From NCBI RefSeq assembly GCF_040545875.1, contig NZ_JBEPMR010000014.1: 64,000 nt of DNA; one strand, written 5' to 3'. The notes below the pieces were generated by a model. That model saw only the letters and a program-made list of their open reading frames with translations. It did no database searches and was not told where the DNA came from. A program made the translations under genes and the position numbers. The stretch comes from Faecalicatena_A orotica (GTDB taxonomy: Bacteria > Bacillota > Clostridia > Lachnospirales > Lachnospiraceae). This document shows positions 34,301 to 42,808 of the stretch, one piece after another (the stretch's first letter is position 1; every line of letters begins with the position of its first letter).

Positions 34301-35791
34301 ATGTTGAATGAAGCAATCAAGAAGCTGGTACAGTATGGAATCCAGACAGGGCTTACGCCGGAAAGTGAACGTATTTATACGACCAACCTGCTGCTCGATC
34401 TGTTCCATGAGGATGAATATCAAGACACAGATTGCGATCTCTCCCTGATTGTTCTGGAGGATGTTTTGAAAGAACTGCTGGATGAGGCATGCAGCCGCGG
34501 AATCATTGAGGACAGCATCGTATACAGGGATTTGTTTGATACGAAGTTGATGAACTGTCTCATGCCGCGTCCCTCCCAGGTGCAGTCTGAATTCTGGAAA
34601 AGGTACAAGGAGTCACCAAAGACCGCTACCGAATATTATTACAAGTTAAGCCAGGACAGCGATTATATACGCCGCTACCGTGTCTGTAAGGATATGAAGT
34701 GGACCGTTGACACGGATTACGGCACACTGGACATTACAATCAATCTTTCCAAACCGGAGAAGGACCCCAAGGCCATCGCGGCCGCAAGAAATGCGAAGGC
34801 ATCTTCTTATCCGAAGTGTCTGCTCTGCATGGAGAACGAAGGCTATGCCGGCCGTACAAACCACCCGGCGCGTGAAAACCACAGGATTATCCCGATCACA
34901 GTCAATGACAGCGGCTGGGGGTTCCAGTACTCTCCTTATGTTTATTATAATGAGCACTGTATCGTACTTAACGGTGAGCATGTGCCCATGAAGATTGAGA
35001 AGAATACCTTCCGTAAACTATTTGATTTTGTAAAGTTGTTCCCCCACTACTTCCTCGGCTCTAATGCGGACCTGCCGATCGTAGGAGGCTCTATCTTAAG
35101 CCATGATCACTTTCAGGGCGGCCACTATACGTTCGCTATGGCCAAGGCCCCTGTTGTCAGGAACTTTGTGGTTGACGGCTTTGAAGATGTCACTGCAGGG
35201 ATTGTAAAATGGCCGCTCTCCGTCATCCGCCTCCAGGGCAGTGATGAGAACCGGATTATCGAGCTGGCAGACCATATCCTAAAGACATGGAGGGGATATA
35301 CCGATGAAGATGCATTTATTTATGCAGAGACCGATGGACAGCCTCACAACACGATCACGCCGATCGCCAGAATGCACGGTGACCTGTATGAGCTTGACCT
35401 GACACTGCGCAATAATATCACGACCGGAGAACATCCCCTCGGAGTATATCACCCTCACGCAGAACTGCACCATATCAAGAAAGAAAATATCGGCCTGATT
35501 GAAGTCATGGGACTCGCAGTCCTGCCGTCACGTCTGAAAGATGAGTTGGAACTGCTGACAGAATTTATTTTGGAAAAGAAAGATATCAGGAGCAATGAGA
35601 CACTGCAAAAACATGCCGACTGGGTAGAAGGATTCCTTCCTGATTATCCGGACCTGAATCCGGATAATATCGACGGGATTCTGAAACAGGAGGTCGGGAA
35701 AGTCTTCTGCCAGGTGCTCGAAGATGCAGGTGTTTATAAATGCACAGAAGAAGGAATGAACGCATTCGGCAGGTTTATTGCTGCCCTGTAA
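34301..35791 (+). CDS. galT: UDP-glucose:hexose-1-phosphate uridylyltransferase, Firmicute type
   Basis: The 496-residue protein belongs to the longer GalT class found in Firmicutes, not the 350-residue E. coli type. Characteristic regions are MPRPSQVQSEFWKRY, CLLCMENEGYAGRTNHPARE, FQYSPYVYYNEHCIVL, ILSHDHFQGGHY with the His residues, and GVYHPHAELHHIKKENIGLI. It exchanges UMP between UDP-glucose and galactose-1-phosphate. The start at 34301 has AGGAGG 9 bases upstream; the longer frame lies inside galE. It ends the gal operon and is followed by a strong terminator. Confidence 0.95.
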   Translation: MLNEAIKKLVQYGIQTGLTPESERIYTTNLLLDLFHEDEYQDTDCDLSLIVLEDVLKELLDEACSRGIIEDSIVYRDLFDTKLMNCLMPRPSQVQSEFWKRYKESPKTATEYYYKLSQDSDYIRRYRVCKDMKWTVDTDYGTLDITINLSKPEKDPKAIAAARNAKASSYPKCLLCMENEGYAGRTNHPARENHRIIPITVNDSGWGFQYSPYVYYNEHCIVLNGEHVPMKIEKNTFRKLFDFVKLFPHYFLGSNADLPIVGGSILSHDHFQGGHYTFAMAKAPVVRNFVVDGFEDVTAGIVKWPLSVIRLQGSDENRIIELADHILKTWRGYTDEDAFIYAETDGQPHNTITPIARMHGDLYELDLTLRNNITTGEHPLGVYHPHAELHHIKKENIGLIEVMGLAVLPSRLKDELELLTEFILEKKDIRSNETLQKHADWVEGFLPDYPDLNPDNIDGILKQEVGKVFCQVLEDAGVYKCTEEGMNAFGRFIAAL

Positions 35792-35810
35792 GAAAGTTTT
35801 AATAAGCCAG

Positions 35811-35868
35811 ACGGGTGTGGGACCAAATTGTCAGTTACTCTGATCATTTGACCCCACACCCGTTTTTG
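35811..35868. terminator. gal operon terminator
   Basis: ACGGGTGTGGG (35811-35821) pairs perfectly with CCCACACCCGT (35853-35863), followed by TTTTT. The loop is 31 bases. It lies between galT and the convergent flavin reductase gene. Confidence 0.85.
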
Positions 35869-35881
35869 TTTCTCTCTATTT

Positions 35882-36457
35882 TTACTTTCTTTTTTTCTTG
35901 CGTACACTGTATCCGAATGTGCCCAGCTTTTTCCCGAGTCCAAGATATTCCCCGTGGGAATAAGCAAGCAGGCCTGTTTTGTTGAGTTCAAACTTATTCT
36001 TCTCGTTCATATAGGATTCATCCACCTGAACTGCCGTCACTTCGGCAAGGAACATATGGTGGCTCCCCAATTCTTTTATCTCAGTCACCCTGCACTCAAT
36101 GCTGACAGGACTCTCTTCTATAGCCGGTGCATAAGACAGCGTTTCCGCCTTTAACGGCGTCAGACCGGTTTCTTTCCATTTGTCAACGTCTCTTCCCGAG
36201 CGGACCCCACAGTAATCTGTTGCCCTGATCAGGCTTTCTGTTGTCAGATTTATTACAAATTCCCCTGACTCCTTTATCATCTGGTAGGAATAACGCTCCG
36301 GCCTGACGGAAATATAGACCATCGGCGGATTTGTGCAGATCGTTCCTGTCCACGCAACCGTCAGAATATTCGTTTTTCCTGATCGATCCGCGGTGCTTAC
36401 CATGACAGCAGGGAGCGGGTACAGCATATTCCCGGGTTTCCATACTTGTTTGCTCAT
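35882..36457 (-). CDS. Flavin reductase-like FMN-binding protein
   Basis: The 191-residue protein has the flavin-reductase split-barrel fold: YPLPAVMVSTADRSGKTNIL, TVAWTGTICTNPPMVYISVRP, the ESGEFVINLTTESL segment and DYCGVRSGRDVDKW. The conserved VRPERYSY region and cysteine in the YCGV motif fit the Flavin_Reduct family. It may use FMN to reduce flavin or another acceptor; the true substrate is unknown. AAGGAAG precedes the ATG, and a perfect 16-bp palindrome lies 28 bases upstream. Confidence 0.88.
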   Translation of the reverse strand: MSKQVWKPGNMLYPLPAVMVSTADRSGKTNILTVAWTGTICTNPPMVYISVRPERYSYQMIKESGEFVINLTTESLIRATDYCGVRSGRDVDKWKETGLTPLKAETLSYAPAIEESPVSIECRVTEIKELGSHHMFLAEVTAVQVDESYMNEKNKFELNKTGLLAYSHGEYLGLGKKLGTFGYSVRKKKRK

Positions 36458-36484
36458 CTTCTTACTATCTTCCTTTCCCTTAAA

Positions 36485-36500
36485 TTCAGAATATTCTGAA
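36485..36500. promoter_or_regulatory. Perfect 16-bp palindrome upstream of the flavin reductase gene
   Basis: TTCAGAATATTCTGAA is a perfect palindrome 28 bases upstream of the flavin reductase start. Position and symmetry fit an operator for a dimeric repressor, but no regulator is encoded next to it. Confidence 0.45.
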
Positions 36501-36508
36501 TATGGAGT

Positions 36509-36531
36509 GCAAAAGGGTCTGACCCCTTTGC
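36509..36531 (-). terminator. Hairpin after the pyrophosphatase gene
   Basis: GCAAAAGGG and CCCTTTGC form a stem around a short loop, 8 bases after the pyrophosphatase stop. There is no clear T tract after it on the minus strand, so termination is uncertain. Confidence 0.45.
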
Positions 36532-36538
36532 GGCACGC

Positions 36539-38191
36539 TTATTGCTGGAGGGCACCTACGAGTGTCGGCACGAGCTGTTTCTTTCTGGATACAACACCCT
36601 TTAAGAGCAGATCGTCCGTATCTTCACGCAAGTCGTAGGCAGCGATTACCTTGGAACGCGCATCCAGACCACAGCAAATCAGTTCCGAGGATTCTGTAAC
36701 GATGTTCGTCAGCATGAAGAAAATCATATCCAGACGGTGTGATTTTCTTGCCTTCTCCAAATGAGGCAGGACCGTTGCCTTGATTTCTTTGAGTTCGTCC
36801 CCGCTCATGGAGTTGACCTGGCCTACTCCGATGACGGTTTCGTTGACTGTAAACTGCTTGAAGTCCAGGAAAATGATTTCTTCTGCACTCTTTCCCTTCA
36901 GGTTGCTTCCGGCATTAAACATTTCCAGTGCCAGTTCTTCTATATTGATATCTGCTATCTGCGCCAGTTTTCTGGCAGATGCCTCATCCAGCGGCGTACA
37001 GGTTGGTGAACGGAACATCAGTGTATCGGAAATGATCGCGGAACAAAGAAGCGCCGCAATTTCCTTTTCCACCTCAATGCACTCTTCCTGATACATCTGG
37101 TAGATGATGGTTGCCGTACATCCAACGGGCTGGTTCCTGAAAAATACAGGTCCCATTGTCTCTATGCTGCTCAGCCTGTGATGGTCTATGATTTCCAGCA
37201 CATCGGCCTCCTCTATCCCGTCTACAGCCTGATTCTTCTCATTATGGTCTACAAGAATGACCTGTTTCTTTCTGCTGTTAAGCAGCCGCCTTCTGGAAAT
37301 GAAGCCGAGGAAATTGCCTTTATTATCTACGATCGGGAAATCACGGAAACGCTTATGTGCCATGACATCCTTTACATCATCGACGTAATCACGCAATTTA
37401 AACGTAATGAGCCCTTCCTTTGTCATAAAATGTCTGACAGGGATACTCTGGTTGATCTGTCTTGCCACCGTAAATGTATCGTGGGGCGTGCTGATAATCA
37501 CGATTTCTTTTTGTCTCGCTTGTTCTATGATGTCAGCCGGTATCTCCGCACCATGACAAACGACCATTGCGCCTACATTCAGGTCGATCGCACACTGCTG
37601 TGCTTCTCTTCTGTTTCCAAGGATTACGAGGTCATCCTCCTCAATGAAATCAGACATCAGGTCACGGCTGGACGCCGCAATCCCCACTTTTCCTTTCAGA
37701 AGAAAACTGTGGTCATTTCCAATTACTACCCGGCCGCCGATCGTCGTTGCGATATTGCGGTATTGTGTTCGGGCAGTGGAAAGGATCGTACTGTCATACA
37801 CATCCATATAAGATGTAGCAATGTCACCAATGGTGATCAGCCCCTCGAGCTTGCCGCCTCTTGTGACCGGCAGTGTCTTGATGTTGAGTTCCTTCATTCT
37901 GGCCCACGCCGTCTTAATGGACACGCTGCCATTGAGCCCTTCCACCTTCCTTAACTCTACGTCCTTCACCTGGACACGCAGGTCAGAAAGAAGTCCGGGA
38001 ACTTTTATGCCAAACCGCTCCAGAACATACTGTGTCTCTTCATTGAGCTGCCCTGCCCTGCGCGGGGTATACTCCTCCCCTGTCAGCCTCGTCTTAAGCC
38101 TTGCATAGGCAATTGCAGAACAGATCGAATCCGTATCCGGGTTCTTGTGGCCTACTACATATACTTTTCGCTTATTTACTCCATTATCCAT
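36539..38191 (-). CDS. Mn-dependent inorganic diphosphatase with CBS and DRTGG domains
   Basis: The 550-residue protein is a family II pyrophosphatase with a regulatory insert. The DHH catalytic domain begins VYVVGHKNPDTDSICSAIAY and continues after the insert with VLEIIDHHRLSS; the DHHA2 domain follows (about 440-540). The insert (about 70-300) holds two CBS sequences (LPVTRGGKLEGLITIGDIAT, FPIVDNKGNFLGFISRRRL) flanking a DRTGG domain. Such enzymes hydrolyse pyrophosphate and are inhibited or activated by adenine nucleotides in known clostridial cases. It has a long, G+C-rich leader. GAGGGTG precedes the ATG. Confidence 0.94.
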   Translation of the reverse strand: MDNGVNKRKVYVVGHKNPDTDSICSAIAYARLKTRLTGEEYTPRRAGQLNEETQYVLERFGIKVPGLLSDLRVQVKDVELRKVEGLNGSVSIKTAWARMKELNIKTLPVTRGGKLEGLITIGDIATSYMDVYDSTILSTARTQYRNIATTIGGRVVIGNDHSFLLKGKVGIAASSRDLMSDFIEEDDLVILGNRREAQQCAIDLNVGAMVVCHGAEIPADIIEQARQKEIVIISTPHDTFTVARQINQSIPVRHFMTKEGLITFKLRDYVDDVKDVMAHKRFRDFPIVDNKGNFLGFISRRRLLNSRKKQVILVDHNEKNQAVDGIEEADVLEIIDHHRLSSIETMGPVFFRNQPVGCTATIIYQMYQEECIEVEKEIAALLCSAIISDTLMFRSPTCTPLDEASARKLAQIADINIEELALEMFNAGSNLKGKSAEEIIFLDFKQFTVNETVIGVGQVNSMSGDELKEIKATVLPHLEKARKSHRLDMIFFMLTNIVTESSELICCGLDARSKVIAAYDLREDTDDLLLKGVVSRKKQLVPTLVGALQQ

Positions 38192-38398
38192 ATCATTTCA
38201 CCCTCTATTCCCGCAGGCGGCAGGACGGGATCAGGTATCCCATCCCTTTTTGTCACCGTGGGAGAAAACCTCTGCCCGGGCCCCGCCGCACTGCAAATTT
38301 AATGCCCTGCAGCCCGCCGCAGGGTCTTTGGTTTTTCAATTCATTAATAGTAGCTTGCCATTTTTTCAGGAATTCGTCAACCCAATTTTCAAGATTGG
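38192..38398 (-). other. G+C-rich leader upstream of the pyrophosphatase gene
   Basis: Most of the 337-base gap between the divergent pyrophosphatase and S1-protein genes. Next to the pyrophosphatase it is G+C-rich and can fold: CCCTGC (38305-38310) pairs with GCAGGG (38319-38324), and a GGGAT/ATCCC stem lies near 38225-38245. It matches no riboswitch class I recognise. The S1-protein side is A+T-rich and holds that gene's promoter. Confidence 0.35.
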
Positions 38399-38428
38399 TT
38401 GTTTTTTTGGTAAAACATATGCTATACT
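38399..38428 (+). promoter_or_regulatory. Promoter for the S1-domain gene
   Basis: TTGTTT (38399-38404), an 18-base spacer and TATACT (38423-38428), with TG one base before the -10, form an extended -10 promoter about 100 bases before the gene. Confidence 0.6.
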
Positions 38429-38528
38429 AAGTCTGTACTATTTTTCACACAGACACACGGGTTTTCAGTAATGGGCCGCGGTGCAAGTGTGATTTACACG
38501 AATTTTAAAGATAAGTTGAGGTGCAATG

Positions 38529-39224
38529 ATGAGCGAAGAATTGAAAACAGAAGAAGTACAGACAAATGAAGAACCTGTTGAGACAATGGCTGATTACGAG
38601 GGACATTTTGATGATGCAAATCCCTGGAACAGAGTTCTTGACTACATGGAGAACAAGACAGTCCTGCCTGTTAAAGTAGAAGGGATCGTAAATGGCGGCG
38701 CTATCGCAATGGTCGAGGGCTTACGCGGATTCATCCCTGCATCCAAGCTTTCTCTTTCATATATTGAGGATTTGGAAACCTATTTATTGAAGGACATCGA
38801 AGTACGCGTCATTGATGTTGATCAGGCAAATAACCGTCTCGTTTTATCCGCCCGCGAGATTTTAAGGGAAAAAGAGAAAAAAGCACGTGAAGACCAGATC
38901 GCAAGCATTAAGATCGGTACTGTTATGGAAGGAACTGTTGAGACTCTGCAGAATTATGGGGCATTTATTAAACTCGAGAACGGACTGTCCGGCCTCGTGC
39001 ATATCTCCCAGATCTCCCAGAAGCGCATCAAGACTCCGGGTGAAGTTCTGAAAACCGGCGACACTGTAAAGGTAAAAGTGATCGGGATTAAGGACGGCAA
39101 GATCAGCCTGAGTATGAAAGCACTCGAGGAATCTGCAGAAGAAGTTGTTGAAAAAGTAGAGATTCCTAAGAGCGAGAACATCGGGACAAACCTTGGTGAC
39201 CTCTTTAAGAACATTAAGCTTTAG
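38529..39224 (+). CDS. S1 RNA-binding domain protein (RpsA-like, two domains)
   Basis: The 231-residue protein has an acidic N-terminus and two S1 OB-fold domains: about 35-105 (LPVKVEGIVNGGAIAMVEGL, GFIPASKLS) and about 120-196 (GTVMEGTVETLQNYGAFIKL, GLVHISQIS). This resembles a short form of ribosomal protein S1 found in Firmicutes; the exact role in translation or RNA stability is not known. Two adjacent ATGs exist (38526, 38529); the second is preferred because GAGG ends 7 bases before it. It has its own promoter and terminator. Confidence 0.88.
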   Translation: MSEELKTEEVQTNEEPVETMADYEGHFDDANPWNRVLDYMENKTVLPVKVEGIVNGGAIAMVEGLRGFIPASKLSLSYIEDLETYLLKDIEVRVIDVDQANNRLVLSAREILREKEKKAREDQIASIKIGTVMEGTVETLQNYGAFIKLENGLSGLVHISQISQKRIKTPGEVLKTGDTVKVKVIGIKDGKISLSMKALEESAEEVVEKVEIPKSENIGTNLGDLFKNIKL

Positions 39225-39267
39225 GATTTCCTTTTTGAAAGTTTCCGGAAAAAGCTATGAAATGAAC

Positions 39268-39320
39268 AAACCCTTCAGACTGGAGCAGGATATATTTTTC
39301 CTGCCCGGACTGAAGGGTTT
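39268..39320. terminator. Terminator between S1-domain gene and mrp
   Basis: AAACCCTTCAG (39268-39278) pairs with CTGAAGGGTTT (39310-39320), and the inner GCAGG/CCTGC extends the stem with one internal loop. It sits between convergent genes and is flanked by A and T residues on either side. Confidence 0.8.
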
Positions 39321-39353
39321 CATTATATGCTTTGTTCGGCTGTCCTGCCATTT

Positions 39354-40181
39354 TTATAGTTTAATATCCTGCAGATATGGATTCTCGGCCTCATAGAATT
39401 TTTCTGCATCAACCGCTTCTGCAATCTTCATATCGATCGGCATCTTACCGAGTACAGGCATGTTCAGTTCCGCCGCAATCTCGTCTATGTGGCTCTCGCC
39501 GAATACTTTGATCTCTTTCCCGCAGTCAGGACATTTTACATAACTGTAGTTTTCCACCACGCCAAGCACAGGGATATTCATCTGTTTTGCCATGTTGTAT
39601 GCTTTCTTCACGATCATCTGTACAAGGTCCTGAGGAGATGTTACAATGACAACCCCGTCTACCGGCAGTGACTGGAATACGGTTAACGGCACATCTCCGG
39701 TTCCCGGAGGCATGTCCACGAACAGATAATCAATGTCTCCCCACATAACGTCAGTCCAGAACTGTGTTACGACTCCTGCAATAACAGGCCCCCTCCAGAT
39801 AACCGGGGTATCCTCATCCTCCAGCAGAAGGTTGACGGACATGATTCTGGTCTCATCCTTTGCGATACAAGGGAACATCCCCTCATCACTGCCCTTCGCC
39901 GTCTCATGCACACCATACATCTTTGGAATGGACGGTCCTGTAATGTCTGCATCCAGAATGCCGACGGTGTATCCTTTCTCACGCATCATTCTGGCCAGAG
40001 ATGCAGTCACGAGTGATTTGCCTACGCCTCCCTTTCCACTGATAACGCCGATTACCTTTTTAATCTGTGAATATTTATTTGCCGGAACTCTGAAATCCTC
40101 CTTTTTGCTCTCACATGATCCTGCATGTGCGCAGCCTGCACAGGACTCTTCGCTGCAGCCATTGCTGTATTCATCTGCCAT
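39354..40181 (-). CDS. Mrp/NBP35-family Fe-S cluster carrier ATPase
   Basis: The 275-residue protein has an N-terminal cysteine-rich tail (SEESCAGCAHAGSCESKK) like eukaryotic-type NBP35, then the ParA-like ATPase: deviant Walker A VISGKGGVGKSLVTASLA (about 45-62), ILDADITGPSIPKMYG and VDMPPGTGDVPLT. A C-P-D-C pair (KCPDCGKEI, about 225) is the bridging-cluster site. It probably assembles and transfers [4Fe-4S] clusters in the cytosol. AGAAGGT precedes the ATG. Confidence 0.94.
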   Translation of the reverse strand: MADEYSNGCSEESCAGCAHAGSCESKKEDFRVPANKYSQIKKVIGVISGKGGVGKSLVTASLARMMREKGYTVGILDADITGPSIPKMYGVHETAKGSDEGMFPCIAKDETRIMSVNLLLEDEDTPVIWRGPVIAGVVTQFWTDVMWGDIDYLFVDMPPGTGDVPLTVFQSLPVDGVVIVTSPQDLVQMIVKKAYNMAKQMNIPVLGVVENYSYVKCPDCGKEIKVFGESHIDEIAAELNMPVLGKMPIDMKIAEAVDAEKFYEAENPYLQDIKL

Positions 40182-40223
40182 ATTGCTCTACCTTCTCTTT
40201 CTATAATAGTATCGTACTGTTTC

Positions 40224-40262
40224 AAAAAGCAAGCCTGCCTGTAACGGCAAGGCCCGCTTTTT
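40224..40262 (-). terminator. Terminator downstream of the acetyltransferase gene
   Basis: AAAAAGC with GCCTGCC pairs with GGCAAGGC and GCTTTTT around a small loop with minor bulges. It lies upstream of mrp and downstream of the Vat-like gene, separating the two minus-strand transcripts. Confidence 0.6.
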
Positions 40263-40264
40263 GT

Positions 40265-40370
40265 ATTATACCATAAATACTAAACTCGTGAAATACCTCG
40301 TTAAGTATTTAGGTATATGTCTTACTAAGCGTGATAAAACCACGCTAAGTGCGAGCATTATACCATAAAT
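40265..40370 (-). repeat. REP-like repeat, copy 1 (one full A unit, B unit, A stub)
   Basis: Read on the minus strand this matches 46206-46296 almost base for base, in opposite orientation. It has an A unit with TAAATACT/AGTATTTA ends (40272-40311) and a B unit with the imperfect hairpin AGCGTG-loop-CACGCT (40325-40350). On the other side only the last 14 bases or so of a second A unit remain. It is not coding. Confidence 0.85.
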
Positions 40371-40406
40371 GCAATTTACTAAAAACCCTCGGAATGATGC
40401 ATACCC

Positions 40407-41036
40407 CTATACCAGTTTTTCTATGGCACCGGACTGTATCGCTGTAATGTTTTGTGTAATGCGCTCTTTCGGCCAGTCCCACCATTTCAGCTCCAGAAGG
40501 GTCTTAATCGTACCTTCTGAAAACCGTTTTCTGATAGGATTTGCCGGTATTCCGCCGACGATTGTATATGGTGCAACGTCTTTTGTCACAAGCGCACGGC
40601 TGCCTATGACTGCACCGTCACCGATGGTAACCCCGGCCAGAATAACTGCCTCATAGCCGATCCACACATCATTTCCTATGACGATATCACCCTTGTTGTC
40701 CCAGGAATCTGCAACATTTTTCATGTCAAGCCCCCACTCCTCAAAGAAAAGTGGAAACGGATACGTAGACAGGGATGACATCCTGTGATTTGCACTGTTA
40801 AACAGGAACTTTGCTCCGCAGGCAATAGAACAGAACCTGCCGATCACAAGATGGTCATGGTTGACCGGATAATGATACAGCACATTACTTTTTTCAAACA
40901 ATACCGGGTCATTGACAAAATCATTATACATCGTATAATCGCCGACCATAATGTTTGGATCGCTGATTACGTTCTTTAAATAAACTGTCTGATTGTCTCC
41001 CGTTCTGGGATATATTTGTTTCTCTGGAATAGCCAT
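40407..41036 (-). CDS. Vat/CatB-like hexapeptide O-acetyltransferase
   Basis: The 209-residue protein has the left-handed beta-helix of xenobiotic acetyltransferases. It resembles streptogramin A acetyltransferases: YHYPVNHDHLVIGRFCSIAC, the catalytic histidine in FNSANHRMSSLSTYPF, GDIVIGNDVWIGYEAVIL, GVTIGDGAVIGSRALVTKDV and a C-terminal LKWWDWP. It transfers acetyl from acetyl-CoA to a hydroxyl on its substrate. Known Vat enzymes confer virginiamycin A resistance, but chromosomal homologues are often of unknown substrate, so resistance is not established. AGGAGG precedes the ATG. Confidence 0.88.
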   Translation of the reverse strand: MAIPEKQIYPRTGDNQTVYLKNVISDPNIMVGDYTMYNDFVNDPVLFEKSNVLYHYPVNHDHLVIGRFCSIACGAKFLFNSANHRMSSLSTYPFPLFFEEWGLDMKNVADSWDNKGDIVIGNDVWIGYEAVILAGVTIGDGAVIGSRALVTKDVAPYTIVGGIPANPIRKRFSEGTIKTLLELKWWDWPKERITQNITAIQSGAIEKLV

Positions 41037-41140
41037 TTTAAGTCCTCCTCTTAATTGTTAACCACTTATTTCAACCATTCCAGCTAATGCAATGCAAAGC
41101 TTCACAAACGCTCACCTCTTTTTAATTTGATACAATATTT

Positions 41141-41169
41141 ATCATAACATAGAGATGCTTTAAAGTAAA
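41141..41169 (-). promoter_or_regulatory. Promoter for the Vat-like gene
   Basis: On the minus strand TTTACT (41164-41169), a 17-base spacer and TATGAT (41141-41146) form a plausible promoter about 105 bases before the start codon. The leader could hold regulatory structure, but none is clear. Confidence 0.5.
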
Positions 41170-41191
41170 CTTTCCCATCCGTCCTTCGTTT

Positions 41192-42586
41192 CTACAATTC
41201 ATCCCGGGTGACGTCTTTCAGCCACTTGAAGCTTTTGTAGCGTATCCATGTGATCGGTACTTTAATCAGCTCGTCGCACATCAATATCATGTATACAACC
41301 GGGACGCTGCATTTAAACACAAATGCGGCCAGCCATCCAAACAGGATAGAACCTCCCCACATGGTAGAAACATCCATAATCAGGCCGAACCTCGTGTCCC
41401 CGCCTGAACGGAATGTTCCTACTACCATCGTTGTGTTGAATGATTGGGCAACTACGAAATAAGACATAATAAAGAACATGAATTTCAGATAGCCCTTAGC
41501 CTCCACAGACAGTGACAGCGCCGCCGCTGCGACCGGTGATGCCGCCAGAATCAGCCCCCCGCCTAATGCCCCCATAATGACGCTCAGCCAAAGAAACCTG
41601 TTGGCATATGCCTTTGCATGTTCAAATTTTTTCTCCCCTATTGTTTTACCTAAATAAATCGCAGTGGCGCTCGACAGGCCAAATGCCACAACAGTTGCCA
41701 GCTGTCTGGCCACCTGCGCGACAGAATTTGCAGCCACGGCCGCGCTTCCCATATGTCCTAAAATAGCCGTGTTCGCAGCCGTGCCAAGCCCCCACATCAC
41801 CTCATTCATAACAACAGGCAGTGCATAACGCAGGAAATCCTGCACAAGTATTTTATCTGTCCTTAAAAAATAGTTTATCCGGAATTTTATGTCCTTATTA
41901 AAGAACCTGGCATATCCAAATACGAGTACCAGCTCCGTAATCCTTGCAATCAGCGTTCCAAGCGCCGCACCCTGAATTCCCATCGCCGGACAGCCCAGAA
42001 GGCCAAAAATAAAAATGGCATTCAGGACCACATTCACGATAAGCGAAATGAGGTAGACGACAGTTGCCACAACCACCCGCTCCACACTGCGCATCACATA
42101 AAGGTAAACCTGGGTAATCCCCATTATCACATATGAAAATGCTACAATCCGCAGGTATTGTATCCCCTGTGCTGTCACCTCCGGATCATTCGTAAATATC
42201 TTCATCAGTATCCCCGGAATCACAAGGGCCGCAATCATAAACACCGCAGTAACCACCACCGCCGCCTTCATTCCAAGAGCCAGTATCTTCTCAATCGTCT
42301 TCTTATCGCCCTTCCCCCAGTACTGTGCCGTCAGCACCGTTGCTCCGGACGTCAGGCCAAACAGAAAAAGAACCATGATGTACTGCACCTGCCCGGCCAG
42401 AGACGCCCCTGAAAGGGCCTTTTCCCCCACCTTGCCCAGCATAATAACATCCGCCGCAGTAACCCCCACATTTATCAGATTCTGCAGCGCCATCGGAATC
42501 ACAAGGGCAAACACACTTTTATAAAACTTACCCCAGTCAATCCCCAGCTGATTCTCTATATGTAACCTGCCTTTCTCCACACTCAT
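41192..42586 (-). CDS. MATE-family efflux transporter
   Basis: The 464-residue protein has about twelve membrane helices. The first bundle has KSVFALVIPMALQNLINVGVTAADVIMLG and the second ALPVVMNEVMWGLGTAANTA, typical of MATE transporters. It is diverged from the MATE at 27 kb, so the two are not recent duplicates. Substrate is unknown. A weak GAAGAAG lies before the ATG. It sits between the acetyltransferase and an ABC-2 exporter, in the same orientation, within a block rich in export functions. Confidence 0.93.
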   Translation of the reverse strand: MSVEKGRLHIENQLGIDWGKFYKSVFALVIPMALQNLINVGVTAADVIMLGKVGEKALSGASLAGQVQYIMVLFLFGLTSGATVLTAQYWGKGDKKTIEKILALGMKAAVVVTAVFMIAALVIPGILMKIFTNDPEVTAQGIQYLRIVAFSYVIMGITQVYLYVMRSVERVVVATVVYLISLIVNVVLNAIFIFGLLGCPAMGIQGAALGTLIARITELVLVFGYARFFNKDIKFRINYFLRTDKILVQDFLRYALPVVMNEVMWGLGTAANTAILGHMGSAAVAANSVAQVARQLATVVAFGLSSATAIYLGKTIGEKKFEHAKAYANRFLWLSVIMGALGGGLILAASPVAAAALSLSVEAKGYLKFMFFIMSYFVVAQSFNTTMVVGTFRSGGDTRFGLIMDVSTMWGGSILFGWLAAFVFKCSVPVVYMILMCDELIKVPITWIRYKSFKWLKDVTRDEL

Positions 42587-42731
42587 CTTCTTCGCCGCCC
42601 TCTCTTATACTTTATATTTTTCACCTGTCTGGAAAACATCTATCCACACACCGGCCTAACCTTAGAAAAGATGCCCTCCGCTGACGCAAAGAACATCTTA
42701 GTATAAAAATATTAGCATAAAATTCCAAAAA

Positions 42732-42808
42732 GGTACAGGGCAAACTTCAAATTGGTACACCACAAACCTTAATTTGGGACGTAGTAAACCTGAACTATAT
42801 TACGTCCC
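42732..42808. repeat. Three 22-bp degenerate tandem repeats and a hairpin over a stop codon
   Basis: Units starting at 42732, 42754 and 42776 share a GGTACA/GGGACG start and a CAAAC/TAAAC core with a 22-base period. The last unit forms a hairpin, GGGACGTA (42776-42783) with TACGTCCC (42801-42808), that covers the stop codon of the ABC-2 permease. It may act as a terminator or mRNA-end structure. The rest of the gap to the MATE start is featureless. Confidence 0.5.

Noticed and set aside
37178..37954. 258-codon plus-strand frame
   Set aside because: Antisense to the pyrophosphatase gene, with no recognisable domain and no start signal.
38192..38398. Riboswitch upstream of the pyrophosphatase gene
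   Set aside because: The leader can fold, but it matches no riboswitch class known to me and has no clear expression platform.
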